Positions 35,436 through 44,527 of a DNA stretch of 64,000 nucleotides are shown here, piece after piece. The notes beneath the pieces were generated by a model. The model was not told the origin of the DNA and did no database searches. It worked only from the letters and a program-made list of their open reading frames with translations. A program made the position numbers and the translations under genes. Each line of letters begins with the position of its first letter. Within the stretch, counting starts at the first letter, position 1. This stretch comes from CAIWAH01 sp964602595 (GTDB lineage: Bacteria > Verrucomicrobiota > Verrucomicrobiia > Limisphaerales > UBA9464), in the NCBI GenBank assembly GCA_964602595.1, contig CAZRRO010000003.1, positions 434,001 through 498,000 on the forward strand, given 5' to 3'.

Positions 35436-38400
35436 TCAGGCCGCCCAAGCGCGCGCGTTGTGGAACATCTGCATCCAGGGGCTGGCGGCGCTACGGTCGC
35501 CGCTGGTCCAGCTCATCAGGATGTTCCGGAAGACGCGCTCGGGGTGCGGCATCAGCACGGTGAAGCGGCCGTCTGGCGTCGTCACGGAGGTGAGGCCGTC
35601 GGGACTGCCGTTCGGGTTCAGCGGATACGTTTCCGTCGGGCGACCGTGATGATCGACGAAGCGCACGGCGCGATGCACGCGCTTCGCGTCGCCGCGTTGC
35701 GAGAAGTCCGCGAAGCCTTCGCCGTGCGAGACGGCAATCGGAATGCGGCTGCCGGTCATGCCTTGGAAGAAAATGGACGGGCTGTCGAGCACTTCGACGA
35801 GGCTCAGACGCGCTTCGAACTGCTCGCTCTTGTTGCGCGTGAACTTCGGCCACGCCTCGGCACCAGGAATGATCGGCGAGAGCGCGGCCATCATCTGGCA
35901 GCCGTTGCAGATGCCGAGCGCGAAGGTGTCCTGACGCGCGAAGAACGCCTTGAACTGATCCGCCAGCGCGGGATTGAACATGATGGAGCGTGCCCAGCCT
36001 TCGCCCGCGCCGAGCGTGTCGCCGTAGGTAAAACCGCCGCAGGCCACGAAGCCGCGGAAGGTCTCCAGCTTCAGCCGGCCGCTCTGCAAGTCGGTCATGT
36101 GAACATCCACCGTCTCGAAGCCGGCCTTCGCCATCGCGTAGCTCATCTCGACGTGGCTGTTCACGCCCTGCTCGCGCAGAATCGCCACGCGCGGACGCGC
36201 GCCGGTGATGGCCGGAGCCTCGGTGCGCGGCGTGAAGGTGAGATGCACGTGCAGGCCGGGATCGGTCGCGTCGCCCTTGAGCCGGTGCTCGGAATCGGCG
36301 CTCTCGGGATTGTCGCGCAGCCGCGCAATGCGCCAGCTCACTTCGTCCCAGGTCTGGTGCAGCGACTTCACGTCCGCCTGCAACAGCACCGCGCCACCCG
36401 CGCGCACTTCCATGGTGTGCGTGTCATTCGGGCGACCGACAATGTGCGCGTGACCGTCGAAGCCCGCCTTGCGCAACACGTCGAGAACGTGCGTCGTCTG
36501 GGAATCGGCAACTTGCAGCACCACGCCGAGTTCTTCGGAGAACAACGCGCGCAACGCGTGGCTGCCCGCCGCGGCGTCGGCCTTCTCGGAGGCGCGCACG
36601 AGTGAATCGAGTTCAAGGCTCAGGCCGCGATTCGAGGCGAAGGCCATCTCGCACAAGCACGCCCAGAGGCCGCCGTCGCTGCGGTCGTGATACGCGAGCA
36701 ACGCGCCTTCGCTGCGCAATGTGTTCACGGCGGTGACGAGTGACTTCAGACGCGCGGCGTCATCGACATCAGGTGTCGCGCCGCCGAACTGGTTCGTAAC
36801 CTGCGCGAGCATCGAGCCGCCCATGCGGTTCTTGCCGAAGCCGAGGTCCACAAGAATGAGCGAGGTCGCGCTGGGCTGAAGCACGGGCGTGAGCGCAGGA
36901 CGCACGTCGGAGAGCGTCGCGAAGGCGCTGACGATGAGGCTGACCGGCGCGGTGACCTGTCGCGGTTGGCCGTTGTCGCTCCAGCGCGTGCGCATCGAGA
37001 GCGAGTCCTTGCCGACCGGCACGCTGATGCCGAGCGCGGGACAGAGTTCGAGGCCGATGGCGCGCACGGTTTCGTAGAGCGCGGCGTCCTCGCCCGGCTC
37101 GCCGCACGCAGCCATCCAGTTGCAACTGAGCTTCACGCGCGGGAGTTCGATCGGCGCTGCGAGAATGTTGGTGATTGCTTCGCCCACGGCCATGCGGCCG
37201 GACGCGGGTGCGTTCACGGAGGCGAGCGGCGTGCGTTCGCCCATGCTCATCGCTTCGCCGCGGAAGCCGGAGTAATCGGCGAGCGTGATGGCGCAATCCG
37301 CCACCGGCACCTGCCACGGGCCGACCATCGGATCGCGTGACGACATGCCGCCGACCGTGCGGTCGCCGATGGTGATGAGGAAACGCTTCGACGCGACGGT
37401 GGGATGCCGCAGCACGGCGAACGCGGCCTCGGGCAGCTTCACCGCGGCGGCGTTGAACGGCTCGGGCTTCCACTCCACGCGCTTCACGTCGCGGCGCATC
37501 TTCGGCGGCTTGCCGAGCAGCACGTCCATCGGCATGTCGATGGCGCGTTCGCCGCCCGGACCGTCTTCGAGAATCAATTCCTTCTCCTCGGTCGTGACGC
37601 CAACCACGGCGAACGGACAACGCTCGCGCTCGCAGAGCTGCTGGAAGAGCGGGAGCGTTTCGGGGCCGATGGCGAGGACGTAGCGTTCCTGGCTTTCGTT
37701 GCACCAGATTTCCTTGGGCGCGAGACCGGATTCTTCCAGCGGCACCTTGCGCAGATCGAAGCGCGCACCGCGGTCCGCGCCGTGGACGAGCTCCGGGAAG
37801 GCGTTCGAGATGCCACCCGCACCGACGTCGTGAATCGCGAGAATCGGATTCTTGTCCCCGAGCGCCGCGCATTGCGTGATGACCTCGTGCGCGCGCCGTT
37901 CGATTTCCGGATTGCCGCGCTGCACGGAATCGAAATCGAGATCCGCGGAGTTCGCGCCCGCCGCCATCGAACTCGCCGCGCCGCCGCCCATGCCGATGCG
38001 CATGCCGGGGCCGCCGAGTTGAATGAGCAACGTGCCGGGGCCGAACGGCAACTTGCTCGTCTGCTCGGCCGCGATGGAGCCGACGCCGCCCGCGATCATG
38101 ATCGGCTTGTGATAACCGCGCCGGATGCCCGCGACGGTCTGCTCATACACGCGGAAGTAACCGCCGAGATTCGGCCGGCCGAATTCGTTGTTGAACGCCG
38201 CGCCGCCGAGCGGGCCGTCGATCATGATCTGGAGCGGGCTGGCGATGTGCTCGGGCTTGCCGAAGACGGGTTGTTCCCACGGCTCGTTCGTGCCGGGCAG
38301 GAGCAGATTCGAAACGCTGAAACCAGTGAGGCCGGCCTTCGGACGTGAGCCACGCCCCGTCGCGCCTTCATCGCGGATTTCGCCGCCCGCGCCGGTGGAC

Positions 38401-39341
38401 GCGCCGGGGAACGGCGAGATGGCGGTGGGATGATTGTGCGTCTCCACCTTCATCAGCGGATGCACGATCGCCGTCTTCGCAGAGTAACGGCGGTCGCCGG
38501 GATCAGCCGACGCCTGCCAAACTTCGATCTCGCCGCCTTCCATCACCGACGCGTTGTCGCTGTAGGCGACGATGGTGTGCTGCGGCGCGAGCTTGTGCGT
38601 GTTCCGAATCATCCCGAACAGCGAGTGACTCTGCGGCTGGCCGTCGATGACGAACTCCGCGTTGAAGATCTTGTGCCGGCAATGCTCACTGTTCGCCTGC
38701 GCGAACATCATCAGCTCCACGTCGGTGGGATTGCGCTTCAGTGACTGAAACGCGTTCACGAGGTAAACGATTTCATCCTCGCTCAGCGCCAGGCCGAACG
38801 TTTTGTTCGCGGCCTCGAGCGCGCTGCGGCCCTTGCCCAGCACATCGACGTGTTCCATCGGCACGCCCTGTTTCTCCTGGAAGAGCAGCGGGATCTGGTC
38901 GCGGCTGACGAGCACGCTCTCCGTCATGCGATCGTGCAACAGCGCGGCGCAGGCATTGCGTTGGGCTTCGGTGAGCGCGGCGGAAGCGTCAGTGAAGTCG
39001 AGGCGGTATTCCGTCATGCGTTCCACGCGACGGATGGGCAGGCCGCAGTTGTGCGCGATGTCCGTGGCCTTCGACGCCCACGGCGAGACGGTTCCAATGC
39101 GCGGCGCGACGATGAGCGCGACGCCACCGGACTTCGGGCCGGTGTAAGGATCGCCGTAAGTCAGCAACTCGGTGAGCTTGCGGTTCTGCGCCTCGGGCAG
39201 CGATTCGACGAGCAGCACGCAATGGAGAAAGCGCGCGTGAACGCCGGCAATCGCCGGATGAACTTCGCGCAGCTTGGGCAGGAGCGCGGCGGCCCGGAAC
39301 GAGGAAAGGGCGTTGCCGCCTTCGAGATGGATCAATTGCAT
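35436..39341 (-). CDS. purL: Phosphoribosylformylglycinamidine synthase, single-chain
   Basis: 1,301 residues, the length of the large single-polypeptide PurL of proteobacteria. Fourth step of purine synthesis: FGAR plus glutamine and ATP gives FGAM. ATG 39341 is chosen because the following residues (MQLIHLEGGNALSSFR) match the family N-terminus; the frame extends upstream without homology. Seen in order: the N-terminal PurS-like domain, the two AIRS-type halves (KVETHNHPTAISPFPGASTG; GGVGSIAAEQTSKLP; ACGEPGEDAALYETV), and the glutamine amidotransferase domain with nucleophile C1145 in GICNGCQMM and a terminal MPHPERVFRN. Many Gram-positive and other phyla use split PurL/PurQ/PurS, so the large form is informative. 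Not in an operon with other pur genes here. Confidence 0.97.
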   Translation of the reverse strand: MQLIHLEGGNALSSFRAAALLPKLREVHPAIAGVHARFLHCVLLVESLPEAQNRKLTELLTYGDPYTGPKSGGVALIVAPRIGTVSPWASKATDIAHNCGLPIRRVERMTEYRLDFTDASAALTEAQRNACAALLHDRMTESVLVSRDQIPLLFQEKQGVPMEHVDVLGKGRSALEAANKTFGLALSEDEIVYLVNAFQSLKRNPTDVELMMFAQANSEHCRHKIFNAEFVIDGQPQSHSLFGMIRNTHKLAPQHTIVAYSDNASVMEGGEIEVWQASADPGDRRYSAKTAIVHPLMKVETHNHPTAISPFPGASTGAGGEIRDEGATGRGSRPKAGLTGFSVSNLLLPGTNEPWEQPVFGKPEHIASPLQIMIDGPLGGAAFNNEFGRPNLGGYFRVYEQTVAGIRRGYHKPIMIAGGVGSIAAEQTSKLPFGPGTLLIQLGGPGMRIGMGGGAASSMAAGANSADLDFDSVQRGNPEIERRAHEVITQCAALGDKNPILAIHDVGAGGISNAFPELVHGADRGARFDLRKVPLEESGLAPKEIWCNESQERYVLAIGPETLPLFQQLCERERCPFAVVGVTTEEKELILEDGPGGERAIDMPMDVLLGKPPKMRRDVKRVEWKPEPFNAAAVKLPEAAFAVLRHPTVASKRFLITIGDRTVGGMSSRDPMVGPWQVPVADCAITLADYSGFRGEAMSMGERTPLASVNAPASGRMAVGEAITNILAAPIELPRVKLSCNWMAACGEPGEDAALYETVRAIGLELCPALGISVPVGKDSLSMRTRWSDNGQPRQVTAPVSLIVSAFATLSDVRPALTPVLQPSATSLILVDLGFGKNRMGGSMLAQVTNQFGGATPDVDDAARLKSLVTAVNTLRSEGALLAYHDRSDGGLWACLCEMAFASNRGLSLELDSLVRASEKADAAAGSHALRALFSEELGVVLQVADSQTTHVLDVLRKAGFDGHAHIVGRPNDTHTMEVRAGGAVLLQADVKSLHQTWDEVSWRIARLRDNPESADSEHRLKGDATDPGLHVHLTFTPRTEAPAITGARPRVAILREQGVNSHVEMSYAMAKAGFETVDVHMTDLQSGRLKLETFRGFVACGGFTYGDTLGAGEGWARSIMFNPALADQFKAFFARQDTFALGICNGCQMMAALSPIIPGAEAWPKFTRNKSEQFEARLSLVEVLDSPSIFFQGMTGSRIPIAVSHGEGFADFSQRGDAKRVHRAVRFVDHHGRPTETYPLNPNGSPDGLTSVTTPDGRFTVLMPHPERVFRNILMSWTSGDRSAASPWMQMFHNARAWAA

Positions 39342-39352
39342 GAGATGGGAAC

Positions 39353-39376
39353 GCCGTCCCGGTGACTGGGGACGGC
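39353..39376 (-). promoter_or_regulatory. Hairpin in the purL leader
   Basis: Perfect 8-bp stem (GCCGTCCC/GGGACGGC) with an 8-base loop, ending 12 bases before the purL start when read on the minus strand. A second short inverted repeat (GGCG/CGCC) adjoins it. It could be the end of the upstream oxidoreductase transcript or a leader structure affecting purL translation. I see no purine-riboswitch features. Confidence 0.4.
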
Positions 39377-39520
39377 GGAAATCGCCGACAGATTGACCAA
39401 CCCCACGAAAACCGGAACGGGCACCGAAAAGCTTGGGTCGATGAAGGAAGTCGGCCCCGGCTTGTTCAAGTAGAAAGTCGGACGCGCCCGTGAGCGTGCC
39501 GGCACGGAATTGCGGAACCG

Positions 39521-40564
39521 TCAGGCCATGCCGCAGGCGCGCAGGACTGTTTCGCCAACGAGCAGTTCCTCTTCGAGCGAGACCGACAGCGTTGCTTCGC
39601 CCCGGACCGCGGCGGCGAGTTCCTGGAAATCGGCCACGTAACGCTCGTAGGCCGGCAGCGGGACCGTCTGCGGCCCTTTCGGGTAAGGTCCGGCCGCCTC
39701 GGCGAGGTCCAGCACCAACGTTGGCGGCTCGATCGGCTGCAGCAGCGCGGAGCCGCCGGTGCCGGTCACCTCGAACGACCGCTGGCGACTGCCGGTGGCT
39801 TGCAGCGCGGTGTTGGAGAGGACGGCGGTGGCGCGCTCGAACTGGAGCACCGCCACGTTGTTGTCGTGGAGCGTGTCCGTGAATTTGCCCTGCCGGCGCA
39901 GGAACGGGGTCACCGATTGCGGTCGGCCGAGCAATCGCACGGCGGCATCCACCAGATGCGAGCCCTGTTCGAACATCGAGCCGCCCTTGAACTCGGCCCA
40001 TTCGGGGCGCCGCGCCGCCGCGAGGTTGTTCCCCATGAACGCCTTCACCTGGATGACTTCGCCGAGCCAGCCGCGGCGCACCACCTCGAACAGGGCGCGG
40101 AAGCCCGGATTGAAACGCCACATGAAGCCGGTTTGCAGCAGGCGTTTCCGTTCGCGGGCCTCGGTGACCAACGCCTGCAGCTCCGTGAGCGTGGCCGCCG
40201 CCGGCTTTTCCACGTGGACGTGTTTTCCCGCCCGCAGGGCCAGCAAGGCATGCGCGGCGTGGTCGCGGATGTCGGATTCCACCGCCACCACCTCGGCCCG
40301 GCGGAACAGTTCCGCCTGCGTGATCCGATTCGCACCCAGGCGTTCACACACCTGCCTGCCGGCCTCGGAGTCGTCGCAGACGCCCACCAGGTCCCAGTCC
40401 GGGGACTTATGGGCCAGCCGAAGTTTGTCCGGGCCGTGGGAATAGCTCACTCCGAGAAACCCGATGGGTATTCGCCGGGCCGGTTCCGCGCCGTGGGCCA
40501 TGCGCGCAGTCGCGAGCGCCATCGTGCTGGCAGCCAGGAATTCCCGGCGATTCAAGGGTGACAT
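39521..40564 (-). CDS. Gfo/Idh/MocA-family NAD(P)-dependent oxidoreductase with Tat signal
   Basis: 347 residues; ATG 40564 gives a twin-arginine leader (MSPLNRREFLAASTMALATA), so it is predicted to be exported folded with its cofactor. The Rossmann start is PIGFLGVSYSHG, a variant of GxGxxG; the catalytic EKP motif is in HVHVEKPAAA; a GSHLVDAAVRLLG segment begins the substrate domain. Family members oxidise or reduce sugars and inositols, or hydrolyse glycosides through NAD (GH109). The altered nucleotide loop (G-V-S-Y-S-H-G) is worth noting. Planctomycetes and Verrucomicrobia carry many such Tat-exported members. 179 bases separate it from purL downstream. Confidence 0.87.
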   Translation of the reverse strand: MSPLNRREFLAASTMALATARMAHGAEPARRIPIGFLGVSYSHGPDKLRLAHKSPDWDLVGVCDDSEAGRQVCERLGANRITQAELFRRAEVVAVESDIRDHAAHALLALRAGKHVHVEKPAAATLTELQALVTEARERKRLLQTGFMWRFNPGFRALFEVVRRGWLGEVIQVKAFMGNNLAAARRPEWAEFKGGSMFEQGSHLVDAAVRLLGRPQSVTPFLRRQGKFTDTLHDNNVAVLQFERATAVLSNTALQATGSRQRSFEVTGTGGSALLQPIEPPTLVLDLAEAAGPYPKGPQTVPLPAYERYVADFQELAAAVRGEATLSVSLEEELLVGETVLRACGMA

Positions 40565-40665
40565 ATCCGGAGGAGGGGACGCGGTTAATCCGGGGGACGC
40601 AAGGCGGCCGGACACCGACCTGAGCCCCGGCTTGCCGCCCGTGGCGCTCCGCGTAGCGTCGCTCC

Positions 40666-42453
40666 ATGCTGAATCTCCGCTCCGCAGCGCTGCTGGCGCT
40701 GCTGGCCCCGACGGTTCTTCTCGCCGCCGCGCCTGTGCAAGAACGCGCCGACCGCTTCCTCGCCCTCGTCAACTCCGCCTACCAGTCGCTCTCCCGCATC
40801 GAGCAGGAAGCCCAGTGGAAGGCCGCCACCGACGTGAAGGCCGAGCACGACGCCGCGGCCGAAGTCGCCGGCAAGGCCCGCGCGGCGTTCAACGGCAACC
40901 CCGCGATCATCCGTGAGGCGAAGGAACTGCTCGCCCAGCGCGGCGAACTCACCGAGTTGCAGGTCCGCCAGTTGGAGAAGGCGTTGCTCAACGCCGCCGA
41001 GGGGCCGATGACGAATCCGGAGCTCGTGAGCAAACGCATCGCCGCCGAGACCGCGCAGAACTCCACGCTCAACGGCTTCCAGTTCAAGCTGGGCGGTTCC
41101 AACGTCGTCGCCAACGACCTTGACCGCATCCTCGGTAAGTCCGCCGACCTCGCTGCGCGTCGCGCCGCTTGGGAGGCCTCGAAACTCACCGGCCCCGCGC
41201 TCAGGCCCGGGCTCGTGAACCTCGTCGGCCTGCGCAACGGCTGCGCCCGCGAACTGGGCCACGCCGATTACTTCGCGCTGCAGGTCGCCGGTTACGGCAT
41301 GAGCGCTGCCGAGATGGTGAAGCTGAACGACGATTTCCTCCGCGAACTCCGCCCGCTCTACCTCCAGATGCATACGTGGGCAAAACACGAGCTGGCGAAG
41401 AAGTTCAACCAGCCCGTGCCGAGGCGCATCCCGGCGCACTGGCTCAACAACCGCTGGGCGCAGGAATGGGGCGGCTTGGTGGACGCGGCCAATCTCGACG
41501 CCCACTTCGAGAAGCGCGACCCGGCGTGGGTGACCAAGACCGCGGAACAATTCTGGGTCGGCATCGGTTTCCCGAATCTGCCCGCGAGCTTCTGGACCAA
41601 GTCCGACCTGTTCCCCGCGAAGCCCGGCGAAAACCGCCTGAAGAATTCCCACGCCTCGTGCTGGCACGTGGACCTGGAGAACGACATCCGCTCGCTCATG
41701 AGCGTCGAGCCGAACCAATGGTGGTTCAACACCGCGCACCACGAGCTCGGGCACGCCTACTACTTCATCGCCTACACCCGGCCCGAGGTGCCTCCGCTCC
41801 TGCGCACCGGTGCCAACCCGGCCTTCCACGAGGGCGTCGGCGAACTCATCGGGCTCGCCTCCGGCCAGATTCCCTACCTCAGGGCGATGAACATCCTGCC
41901 GGCCGATTTCCAGGCCGATCCCACGGCCATCCTGCTCGACAACGCGCTGCTGCATTCCGTGCCGTTCCTCTTCTGGGCCAGCGGCACGATGACGCATTGG
42001 GAAGCCGACGTGTATTCGCAGGGGCTGCCCATCTCGGAATGGAACCGCCGCTGGTGGGACCACGTGGCGAAGTTCCAGGGCGTCGAACCGCCCGGTGGCG
42101 CGGGTTCCCGCGGCGAGGAATTCTGCGACGCGGCGACCAAGACGCACATCAACGACAACCCCTGTTACTACTACAGCTACGCCATCGCCACGGTGCTGAA
42201 GTTCCAGTTCAACGATTACATCGCGAAGAACCTCCTCAAGCAGCCGCCCCAAAACTGCAACTACGCCGGGAACAAGGAAGTCGGTGCGTTCCTGCGGAAG
42301 ATGCTCGAACACGGCGGCACCCGCGACTGGCGCACGCTGCTCAAGGAAACCACCGGCGAAGACCTGAGCACCCGCGCCATGCGCGACTACTTCGCCCCGC
42401 TCATGGCATGGCTGGAGAAACAGAATGCGGGACGGCAGATCGGGTGGGAGTGA
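40666..42453 (+). CDS. M2-family zinc peptidase (peptidyl-dipeptidase A / ACE-like)
   Basis: 595 residues with signal peptide (MLNLRSAALLALLAPTVLLAAA). The zinc site is HEXXH at H359-E-L-G-H363 in a HHELGHAYYF context, with the third ligand E389 in GANPAFHEGVGELIG, two residues further away than in animal ACE. Other ACE landmarks are conserved: WKAATDV near the start and the C-terminal GASRDWRTLL-like segment (GGTRDWRTLLKETTGED). Removes C-terminal dipeptides from peptides; here presumably periplasmic peptide recycling. Single gene, with a divergent oxidoreductase upstream. Its last 14 bases are repeated at 42892-42905. Confidence 0.93.
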   Translation: MLNLRSAALLALLAPTVLLAAAPVQERADRFLALVNSAYQSLSRIEQEAQWKAATDVKAEHDAAAEVAGKARAAFNGNPAIIREAKELLAQRGELTELQVRQLEKALLNAAEGPMTNPELVSKRIAAETAQNSTLNGFQFKLGGSNVVANDLDRILGKSADLAARRAAWEASKLTGPALRPGLVNLVGLRNGCARELGHADYFALQVAGYGMSAAEMVKLNDDFLRELRPLYLQMHTWAKHELAKKFNQPVPRRIPAHWLNNRWAQEWGGLVDAANLDAHFEKRDPAWVTKTAEQFWVGIGFPNLPASFWTKSDLFPAKPGENRLKNSHASCWHVDLENDIRSLMSVEPNQWWFNTAHHELGHAYYFIAYTRPEVPPLLRTGANPAFHEGVGELIGLASGQIPYLRAMNILPADFQADPTAILLDNALLHSVPFLFWASGTMTHWEADVYSQGLPISEWNRRWWDHVAKFQGVEPPGGAGSRGEEFCDAATKTHINDNPCYYYSYAIATVLKFQFNDYIAKNLLKQPPQNCNYAGNKEVGAFLRKMLEHGGTRDWRTLLKETTGEDLSTRAMRDYFAPLMAWLEKQNAGRQIGWE

Positions 42454-42905
42454 GCCACGAAGACCACGATGTCTCCTGTCAAAATCATCGGAGCTGCATT
42501 GGGCATGCTATTCGTCCTGTCGGTTTGGTGGCTGTTTCGGGAACGAGCAGCAGCAGTTCAGACATTCGAGCAATATCGAAGTGCTCTTCGGAACCACGAT
42601 GCAGCGAAGGCCGAAAGCTATGTGTCTTCCAGCGTTTCTCCTGTCTCGGCAGATATGGTGGTCGCGACTACCCGGTGGATTAACGGCCCAGATTGCATCC
42701 CTTTGCGCGAGGTTCGTGTGTCGTTTGGATTCAGAGGAATCACGATCTTTCCGTGTGCGAGCATGGATAGCATGGGCATCCAAATGCGGAAAGAATCCGG
42801 GAATTGGGTTGTCGGCGGCACAGTGCAGATGGCCGATGACTTGTGAACACTTCGCAGCGGGTAATTCAAAGCACTGAATGGCGGAAAAAGTTCGGGTGGG
42901 AGTGA
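42440..42905 (+). repeat. 14-bp direct repeat flanking the 125-residue gene
   Basis: TCGGGTGGGAGTGA occurs at 42440-42453, where it encodes the end and stop of the M2 peptidase, and again exactly at 42892-42905 in the gap before the next small gene. The repeats bracket about 440 bp containing the gene at 42469-42846. Confidence 0.8.
42469..42846 (+). CDS. Small membrane-anchored or secreted protein, unknown
   Basis: 125 residues. An N-terminal hydrophobic helix (IIGAALGMLFVLSVWWLF, about 6-23) is followed by a compact domain with a TFEQYRSALRNHDAAKAESYVSS-like start, reminiscent of small NTF2/lumazine-binding-like folds, and two cysteines (C76 and C95 region). No family recognised. Base composition is poorer in GC than the peptidase gene upstream, and it is bracketed by the 14-bp direct repeat. 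Confidence 0.6.
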   Translation: MSPVKIIGAALGMLFVLSVWWLFRERAAAVQTFEQYRSALRNHDAAKAESYVSSSVSPVSADMVVATTRWINGPDCIPLREVRVSFGFRGITIFPCASMDSMGIQMRKESGNWVVGGTVQMADDL

Positions 42906-42915
42906 CTGTCGCGAA

Positions 42916-43164
42916 ATGGAAGCTGCCGAGAAAGGACGCATGCCAAAGAGCGCGGATTTATTCGTAGGGATCATGTTCGTGCTGAGCGGGCTGGTTTTCC
43001 TGACCGCCCGAAAGAGCTACGATGCCGCAATCCTTCAGGATCTTCAGCGCGGCTGGCTAACCGCGGAAGAGGCAGGTGCCAAACGCCGGAGTCGGGTTTG
43101 GATTGGCGTTGGGAGTTTGGTTGTCGGTTGTGGTCTCGCAGCCGGCTATTTTCTGAACCGCTGA
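42916..43164 (+). CDS. Small two-helix membrane protein, unknown
   Basis: 82 residues from ATG 42916; an ATG at 42940 with an AAGGA just upstream would give 74 residues. Two transmembrane helices (about 15-30 VGIMFVLSGLVFLTA and 62-78 IGVGSLVVGCGLAAGYF) joined by a charged loop. The layout and short C-terminus are those of an inner-membrane accessory protein; no family recognised. Confidence 0.6.
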   Translation: MEAAEKGRMPKSADLFVGIMFVLSGLVFLTARKSYDAAILQDLQRGWLTAEEAGAKRRSRVWIGVGSLVVGCGLAAGYFLNR

Positions 43165-43241
43165 TGGCGGGGCTGGTGAAGCAGTATGCGGCGCCGGGAT
43201 ACCGAATTAGACAATTGCCCCACTGAGTTGCAGTTCCTGCC

Positions 43242-43541
43242 ATGGCCAATTCAAAACCCAAGTGGAAGCTGGTTAGCGAGTTCCCGGTCACAACCTATCG
43301 GTGCGGTGCCCGCGCCGGCGAACCGGTCAGGTTGAGCCACGAGTTGGCCATCCGGGACCACAACGGCAAGCTGACCGGAAAGGTCTACCCAGTGGGTGAA
43401 ATATGGACCGTCGTCCGGGGAGCCGCCGAGGAGCCGCAGGTTCTATGGCTTCGGCAGCCGGACGGGGCGCAGCACACTTGGGACGATACCGATGAGTTCT
43501 GGGACTGGTTTGAGCGCCTTCCCGATTCGCCGGCCAGTTGA
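43242..43541 (+). CDS. Small cytoplasmic protein, unknown
   Basis: 99 residues, no signal or membrane segment. Beta-rich and aromatic: VTTYRCGARAGEPVRLSHEL, GEIWTVVRGAAEEPQVLWLR, then an acidic, Trp-rich end (WDDTDEFWDWFERLP). Codon use looks genuine. It is the third orphan in a row on the plus strand. Function unknown. Confidence 0.6.
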   Translation: MANSKPKWKLVSEFPVTTYRCGARAGEPVRLSHELAIRDHNGKLTGKVYPVGEIWTVVRGAAEEPQVLWLRQPDGAQHTWDDTDEFWDWFERLPDSPAS

Positions 43542-43594
43542 ACTCGAATGCCGATACCGCGACGAGGCGGCGAACGCTTGCCAGCTCAGGCGGC

Positions 43595-44512
43595 CTACTG
43601 CGCCGCCAAGGCCAGCGCACCGATGGGCACAGAATCCTCGCCGAGCCCGGCCAGCACCACGCGGGGACCGGGTTGGAAGGAGTCCATCACGTAGCGGGGC
43701 AAGGCGGCGGCGACGGCGGCCCGGAGCGGTTCGCCCACCAGGGAAAGGCCGCCGCCCATGACCACTACCTCGGGATGGAACAGTTGCACGGCGTGCGACA
43801 GGCCGAATGCCAGGTCGTCGGCCACTTCCGCGACCAGTTCCGTGGCCAACGCGTCGCCGGCCGCGATCGCTTCGGCCAGGTGTCGGGCTTCGCCGCCGGA
43901 TTCCTGCTGGGCCCGGACGCAGGCGGCCAGCACGGAGGCGCCCGCGTGCTGGGCGACCCGCTCGACGATCCGCCGGTCCACGGCCCAGCCGGAGCAGCGT
44001 TGCTCGACGGTGGTGCCGGCGCGGTCGAGGCGCACGTGACCAAGTTCGGCTTCGCCCGGCGTCGCGCCGTGATAGAGCCGGCCGTCCACGACGAGTCCGC
44101 CGCCGACGCCGCTGCCCATGTTGATCCAGCAGACCGGGTTGGCGCCGCGGCCGGCCCCGTGCAGGGCCTCGCCCAGCGCGGCCACGTTGGCGTCGTTGTC
44201 CACCACCACGGGCAGCCGGGTTAGGTCGCGGAGCCAGGCGCCGAGCTCGAAGTCGTGCCAGCCGGCGATCTGGTGCGAGCAGCAAATCTTGCCTGTGCGC
44301 CAGTCCACGGGACCGCCGAAGCCGACGCCGATTGCGTTGGGTTGGTAGGCCGCCACCAAGCCGGGCAGCGCCTCCTCGATTTGCTCGCGGATGCCGGCGC
44401 CGCCCGCTGAGCGGTCCACGGCCAAGCGCCGGCGGTCGTGGATGAAGCCGGTTTCATCCCCGGCGACCAACTGGAGTTTGGTGCCGCCAATTTCAATGCC
44501 GATGAGATTCAT
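43595..44512 (-). CDS. ROK-family sugar kinase
   Basis: 305 residues. ATP-binding start IEIGGTKLQL (GGTK at 9-12), sugar-binding GFGGPVDW and VVVDNDANVAALGEA (catalytic Asp in DND), phosphate loop NMGSGVGGGLVVDGRLYHG and GEAELGH. It likely phosphorylates glucose or another hexose. The ROK zinc signature CxCGxxGCxE, which should follow GH, is absent: the sequence reads VEQRCSGWAVDRR, with one Cys. That occurs in some eukaryotic-like or divergent ROK kinases. It forms a pair with the thioredoxin-like gene, 15 bases apart on the same strand. Confidence 0.88.
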   Translation of the reverse strand: MNLIGIEIGGTKLQLVAGDETGFIHDRRRLAVDRSAGGAGIREQIEEALPGLVAAYQPNAIGVGFGGPVDWRTGKICCSHQIAGWHDFELGAWLRDLTRLPVVVDNDANVAALGEALHGAGRGANPVCWINMGSGVGGGLVVDGRLYHGATPGEAELGHVRLDRAGTTVEQRCSGWAVDRRIVERVAQHAGASVLAACVRAQQESGGEARHLAEAIAAGDALATELVAEVADDLAFGLSHAVQLFHPEVVVMGGGLSLVGEPLRAAVAAALPRYVMDSFQPGPRVVLAGLGEDSVPIGALALAAQ

Positions 44513-44527
44513 GTTCGGGAAAGGTGT

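Noticed and set aside
35460..36605. 381-residue plus-strand frame opposite purL
   Set aside because: Antisense shadow of purL; Ala/Arg/Glu/His-rich with no start signals.
39353..39376. Purine riboswitch in the purL leader
   Set aside because: Only a simple hairpin is visible; there is no three-way junction or conserved purine-aptamer loop sequence.
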